From the NCBI RefSeq assembly GCF_030052815.1, contig NC_079499.1, forward strand, positions 100,102,480-100,166,479: a DNA stretch of 64,000 nt. Direction: 5' to 3'. Below the pieces are notes generated by a model. That model worked only from the letters and a program-made list of their open reading frames with translations. It was not told the DNA's origin and searched no databases. Numbering within the stretch: position 1 is the stretch's first letter; every line of letters begins with the position of its first letter. This document shows, piece by piece, positions 60,150 through 64,000 of this stretch. The DNA is from Hevea brasiliensis. Lineage: Eukaryota > Streptophyta > Magnoliopsida > Malpighiales > Euphorbiaceae. Position numbers and translations under genes: made by a program.

Positions 60150-62445
60150 ATGGCAGGGTTAAGTCAGGGAAGGTCATATCGTAGGCAATTGTTTGATGAG
60201 ATATTTGATTTTAGTGAAAATGACAGTTTGTTCACTGAAGATGTGGTGGAGGATGAATCAACTGGTGATCAAGATATGAACGAAGGAGGCATTAGAGCAG
60301 TAGCAAACACTAATGCTATTCAAGAAGGTCCTCTAACAGGGATGTTATTTCCTTGTATCAGCACTATGTTCAACTTCTATAAAGAACATGCTAGATTAAA
60401 AGGTTTTAGTGTTTTCAAAAGATCAACAGTTAATATACGGGGTGGATCTCGTAAATATCAAACAATTAGTTGCGATAAAGGAAGGAAAGCAATTGGTGCG
60501 AAATCATCAAAAAGGATAAATTGTCCTGCAAAGATTAATGCAATCCTAAGAGAAAATGGAATGTGGCAGATTTCAAAAGTTATTTCAAGTCACAATCACG
60601 AATTGGAACCTTCTATGTCTAGATTAATGGTTGCTCACAGGTCACTGAATATGGATATGAAGAGGAGATTGGAGGCAAACGATATAGCTGGCATAAGACC
60701 CGCAAAAAGCATTAGGTTGCTTGAAGTTCAAGCAGGTGGACCAGAAAATTTAAGCTGTTTGTCAAAGGATTGTCAAAACTTCATTGAGCGAAAGAGGAGG
60801 CTACGACTTGGTGATGGTAATGCTGAGGCTATACGTAAGTTGTTTATGAGAATGCAACGAAACGATCCTGAGTTTTTCTATTCATTTGATCTTGATGATG
60901 ATTCCAGGCTTTCAAATGTTCTATGGGTTCATCCTCGTAGTCGAGCTGCTTACGAGGAATTCAATGACGTTGTTAGTTTTGACACTACTTACCTTGTTAA
61001 TCAATACAAGTTGCCATTTGCCACCATTGTTGGAGTAAATCATCATGGGCAATCTATTTTATTAGGATGCGCCTTGATCTCACATGAAGATGTAAACACT
61101 TTTAAGTGGTTATTCATAACGTGGCTTGAAGCAATGGAAGATGTTCATCCTAATTCTATTCTTACAGATCAATGCGAGAGCATGAGGAAAGCCATTAGGT
61201 AGGTAATGCCTAATACTAGACACAGATTTTGCTTGTGGCATATATTATGCAAGGTACCTGAGAAGTTTAGGGGTGTTATTGATTATGATAGTGCATGCCT
61301 TGAGTTTAAAGCTGTAATATATGATAGCTTAACCATCGAGATGTTTGAGAGAAATTGGAATGAGTTTGTGGTGAAGCATGGGTTGGAAAGAAATGAATGG
61401 TTTTCCAAACTATATGTTGATAGGGAGTATTGGGTTCCAAATTATCTCAATCACACATTTTGGGCTGGAATGGTTTCGACTCAAAGGAGTGAGAGCTTGC
61501 ATGCCTATTTTGATGGGTATGTTAACTCAATGAGCACACTAAAGCAATTTGTGGAGCAATATGAGATTGCTATGTGTGACAAGAATAAAAAGGAGTTCTA
61601 TGCTGATTTCAAATCAAAAAACACAGTTGTAAATTGCATATCTATTTTTGAATGGGAACAACAATTTCAAAAGGCATTTACTAATTCAATATTCAAGCTT
61701 GTTCAAGAGGAGATTAAACAAATGTGGTATTGCCATGTCATTCAGCCAACTGAAGAGGGAAGGCGTGAAGCAGATAATGAGCTAGGAATTGAGAGATATA
61801 AAATTATGGAGAAATCCATAATCAACAACTAGTTTCGTAGGGAGTTTGTTTATGATGTAGAGTACAGGGAAAATGGCCAATATTTTAGCTGCAATTATAA
61901 GAAATTCGAATCAAAAGGAATATTGTGCTGCCATATCATGAGGTTGATGTCACTCAAAGACATAAAGTTCATCAACGAACGATATTTGCTTAGGCGATGG
62001 AGAAAAGATGTTAACTGTGTCCATAGTAAAAACTTTTTTCACGGAGGGTACCCATATATGACAGAGGAGTTTGAGAAATACAGGGAGATGGAGAGGTTAT
62101 TTCAAGAAGCATCCGATTTGGCTTACGATGACAATAAGATCAAATTTGTGAAACAACGATTGGCTGAATTGAAGCGGGATTTATTGAGCTGGAATGATGG
62201 AATGATTGCTCCTATCAGTAATGCATAGGTTACTATTGACACTAACAATGTTGATGAAAACGAAGAAAATGAAAGAGTTATTCTTAATCCACATGTGACT
62301 CGTAGTTGTGGACAGCCACGAATAAACAGGCACAGATCAGTAAGGGAGATCACTCAACAAGCAAATTTTGGTAGGAATAGAAACAGTGGAAGGGGCAGGC
62401 GTAGAGGTCGACCAAGAAACAATATTAACTCGAATATTGCTGAGC

Positions 62446-62448
<3 letters not shown>
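60150..62448 (+). pseudogene. FAR1/FHY3-family (MULE-derived) coding region with three in-frame TAG stops
   Basis: ATG at 60150 (MAGLSQGRSYRRQLFDEIF). In order: an acidic N-terminus; a FAR1 DNA-binding domain of WRKY-GCM1 type (about residues 65-155, with 'TISCDKG', 'RINCPAKI', 'SSHNHEL' as zinc ligands); and a MULE transposase domain with Asp278 in 'VSFDTTY' and Asp340 in 'ILTDQ', then 'NTRHRFCLWHI'. A SWIM-type motif follows ('FSCNYKKFESKGILCCHIM', second Cys replaced by Tyr), and an AT-hook-like 'GRGRRRGRPRNN'. The frame is unbroken by indels over about 765 codons but stops at 61200, 61830 and 62226, all TAG. In the family, members are either light-signalling transcription factors or Mutator-like transposases. 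Given the stops it is called a pseudogene. The end at 62448 is a possible GT donor before a TA run. Confidence 0.85.

Positions 62449-62483
<35 letters not shown>
62449..62483. repeat. (TA)n microsatellite
   Basis: About 17 TA units immediately after the last recognisable FAR1-like codon. Confidence 0.9.
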
Positions 62484-62486
<3 letters not shown>

Positions 62487-63843
62487 AATTAGTACTAATG
62501 TTATTTATTTCATTTTTTTTTTAGATATTTCATGTAACTTGTGTCCTCTTACATGTAAAGGTTGGGCCGCATAATAGCCAAACACTAGGTAGCCAAACAC
62601 AAGGAAATGTTACTGATGCTGTAATTAATCCGATTGTCAGTGAAACTATACCAAGCCATCATTGTATTAGGCATTAAGGAACCTATTATACTACTAAGCA
62701 TTACAATGGAACTGGTTAAGAAATTAGAATAGTATCATCAATGTAATAGCAATTTTTTAAAATTTTATTACAACTTATCTTATGAAATAGCCAGAGTTGC
62801 GATTATAACTTATCAAAATTAGTTAGCTAATTTTAGTCTGCTTCTGCTTCTTATGTAAGCAAGACGTAGCATATTATATAATTTATTATAACTCGTGTAA
62901 GATCATTTTTCTTGTTAAGTTGAGATTACATTTTTGGATTACAATCATAGCCATGGTCGGACAGTGCTAAATGGCACAAATGTTGTGGCACAAATAGCAC
63001 AAATGCTTATAAAATGACATAACTATCCTTATTAAAATTTTGAATAAAAGAGATGTCAGGAGATAGAGTATAATTTGAATTTTCATTATCTCTCTTCTAT
63101 CTAACAACTATTTGAGTAAATAGGATGAGAGTTTCCATGCTTTTCTTGAGCTACCCACTATAGTTAATATTATGTGAGTTCCAATTATCTTTTTGAAAAA
63201 GTTTAAAGAAGTATACTATTGTTTTATTGAACAAACCCTTATTTGTATCTATCTTCATCTTCTTTCTAAGAAACTCTTTATTGTAAAGCATTGTATCTAT
63301 CTTCATCACCTTAGTAGATGGGACGGTAAAACAAGAAATAAGCCTCAAGCTACAAAATTTCGAGAGGGGGGTGCTAGAGATCAAGCTGGAGTGCTTTCCT
63401 CTTACTCAATAGTTAATGCATATACACAATTTCTGTCAATTGGAAGATGCATAGTAGGAACAAATGTTTAGCCTGCTGCTATTTATATATAACATCCTAT
63501 GTATTGTTATAAGGACTTAATTTTCACAAATGAGGAAAAGCATTCCATCAAAATTTTAATATATTGCAGATATGCAATAACTTGAATTTGAAAAGCAAAT
63601 GCTAGTTTCCTTACAGCAAAGGCTTGGTAACATGCCCAATTCATATACAATAGCAGTCCCCAAGCCAATGAAAACAGTACTATAAAAAAAAAAAAATCCG
63701 ACTTCCAAACTTGGTAAGGATAAAAATTATGGCAAAACATTCGACACACATAGAGGATAGCATAGCATATTGTCTCATGAAACATAAACTTAGCATACTA
63801 TATATATAAGACAACACCAAAAAGGACCCTATCCAAACTGTAG
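62484..63843. other. Spacer and 3' region of the B3-like gene
   Basis: No gene is recognised. Around 62968-63050 'gctaaatggcacaaatg...aactatcctta' resembles in layout the possible MULE-type end near 59783, but in the same rather than inverted orientation. The frame at 63193-63471 is unassigned. The last few hundred bases before 63843 probably hold the 3' UTR of the minus-strand gene. Confidence 0.45.
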
Positions 63844-64000
63844 CTACTGCCCAGCCCTTGTAATTTCAGTTTGAAACTCAATCCTATAGTCATCAGCCAC
63901 TGTCAAAGTGAATTCCACCTCATCATCCTTTCCCAATTGGTTTTCCTGCACAAATGCACGCCATCCTTTTTCAAACCTTGCTTTCTTGAAGACTCCCTCT
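63844..64000 (-). CDS. C-terminal end of a probable B3-domain protein (partial)
   Basis: Reading the minus strand from the window edge gives an open frame of about 51 codons to a TAG at 63844-63846, ending 'FTLTVADDYRIEFQTEITRAGQ'. The preceding 'FEKGWRAFVQENQLGKDDEVEFTL' fits the last strands of a plant B3 DNA-binding fold (F-KGW--FV-EN-L---D-V-F-L), as in REM-type transcription factors. The gene continues past 64000, so its length and other domains are unknown. Confidence 0.6.
   Translation of the reverse strand, partial: EGVFKKARFEKGWRAFVQENQLGKDDEVEFTLTVADDYRIEFQTEITRAGQ

Noticed and set aside
63193..63471. 92-aa frame near the right edge
   Set aside because: No recognisable domain, an AT-rich first half and no splice or promoter support.

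Overview
This is nuclear DNA from a flowering plant, most likely a woody eudicot. The evidence is spliced GT-AG genes of plant-specific type, very AT-rich spacers, and large Ty3-gypsy-like retrotransposons nested in one another. A placement in Malpighiales/Euphorbiaceae is only a weak inference. No prokaryotic, organellar or viral block was recognised.

Layout. 1-12162 is gene-free AT-rich spacer holding a 2.8 kb solo LTR (4312-7151, minus orientation, TSD AATAT) and a 453 bp hAT-like MITE (9203-9655). 12163-18966 (+) is a nine-exon SCAI-family (UPF0682/DUF3550) gene, 608 codons, with one GC-AG intron. 19877-20796 is a long-TIR, MULE-like non-autonomous element with a polypurine core. 21790-23838 (+) is an intronless coiled-coil protein of WEB-family type, with a 5'-UTR intron.

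25393-45610 is one 20.2 kb retrotransposon with a perfect 5-bp TSD (ACACC), a PBS, a PPT and no recognisable gag-pol, so it is LARD-like. Its LTRs are themselves hit. The 5' LTR carries a 4.04 kb solo LTR (26961-31000) and a complete 392 bp TRIM (31311-31702). The 3' LTR carries a 5.96 kb TG...CA unit (37471-43427) that encodes a two-part gene: a 'putative gypsy-type transposon' domain and a coiled-coil protein.

47464-52214 (+) is a five-exon LanC-like gene (GCR2/GCL family, 427 aa) whose zinc-ligand positions are substituted. 52600-54455 (-) is a 5'-truncated RTE-type LINE with a tandem duplication inside its reverse transcriptase. 60150-62448 (+) is a FAR1/FHY3-like (MULE-derived) coding region interrupted by three in-frame TAG codons and no frameshift. 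The right edge (63844-64000, -) is the C-terminus of a probable B3-domain protein.

The host genes are single units with no sign of operon-like cooperation. Most of the window's structure is transposon history: an old LARD served as landing pad for at least three later insertions. The 37471-43427 unit is the best candidate for something under-described. It has solo-LTR-like ends but its own promoters, hairpin minisatellite and spliced gene.
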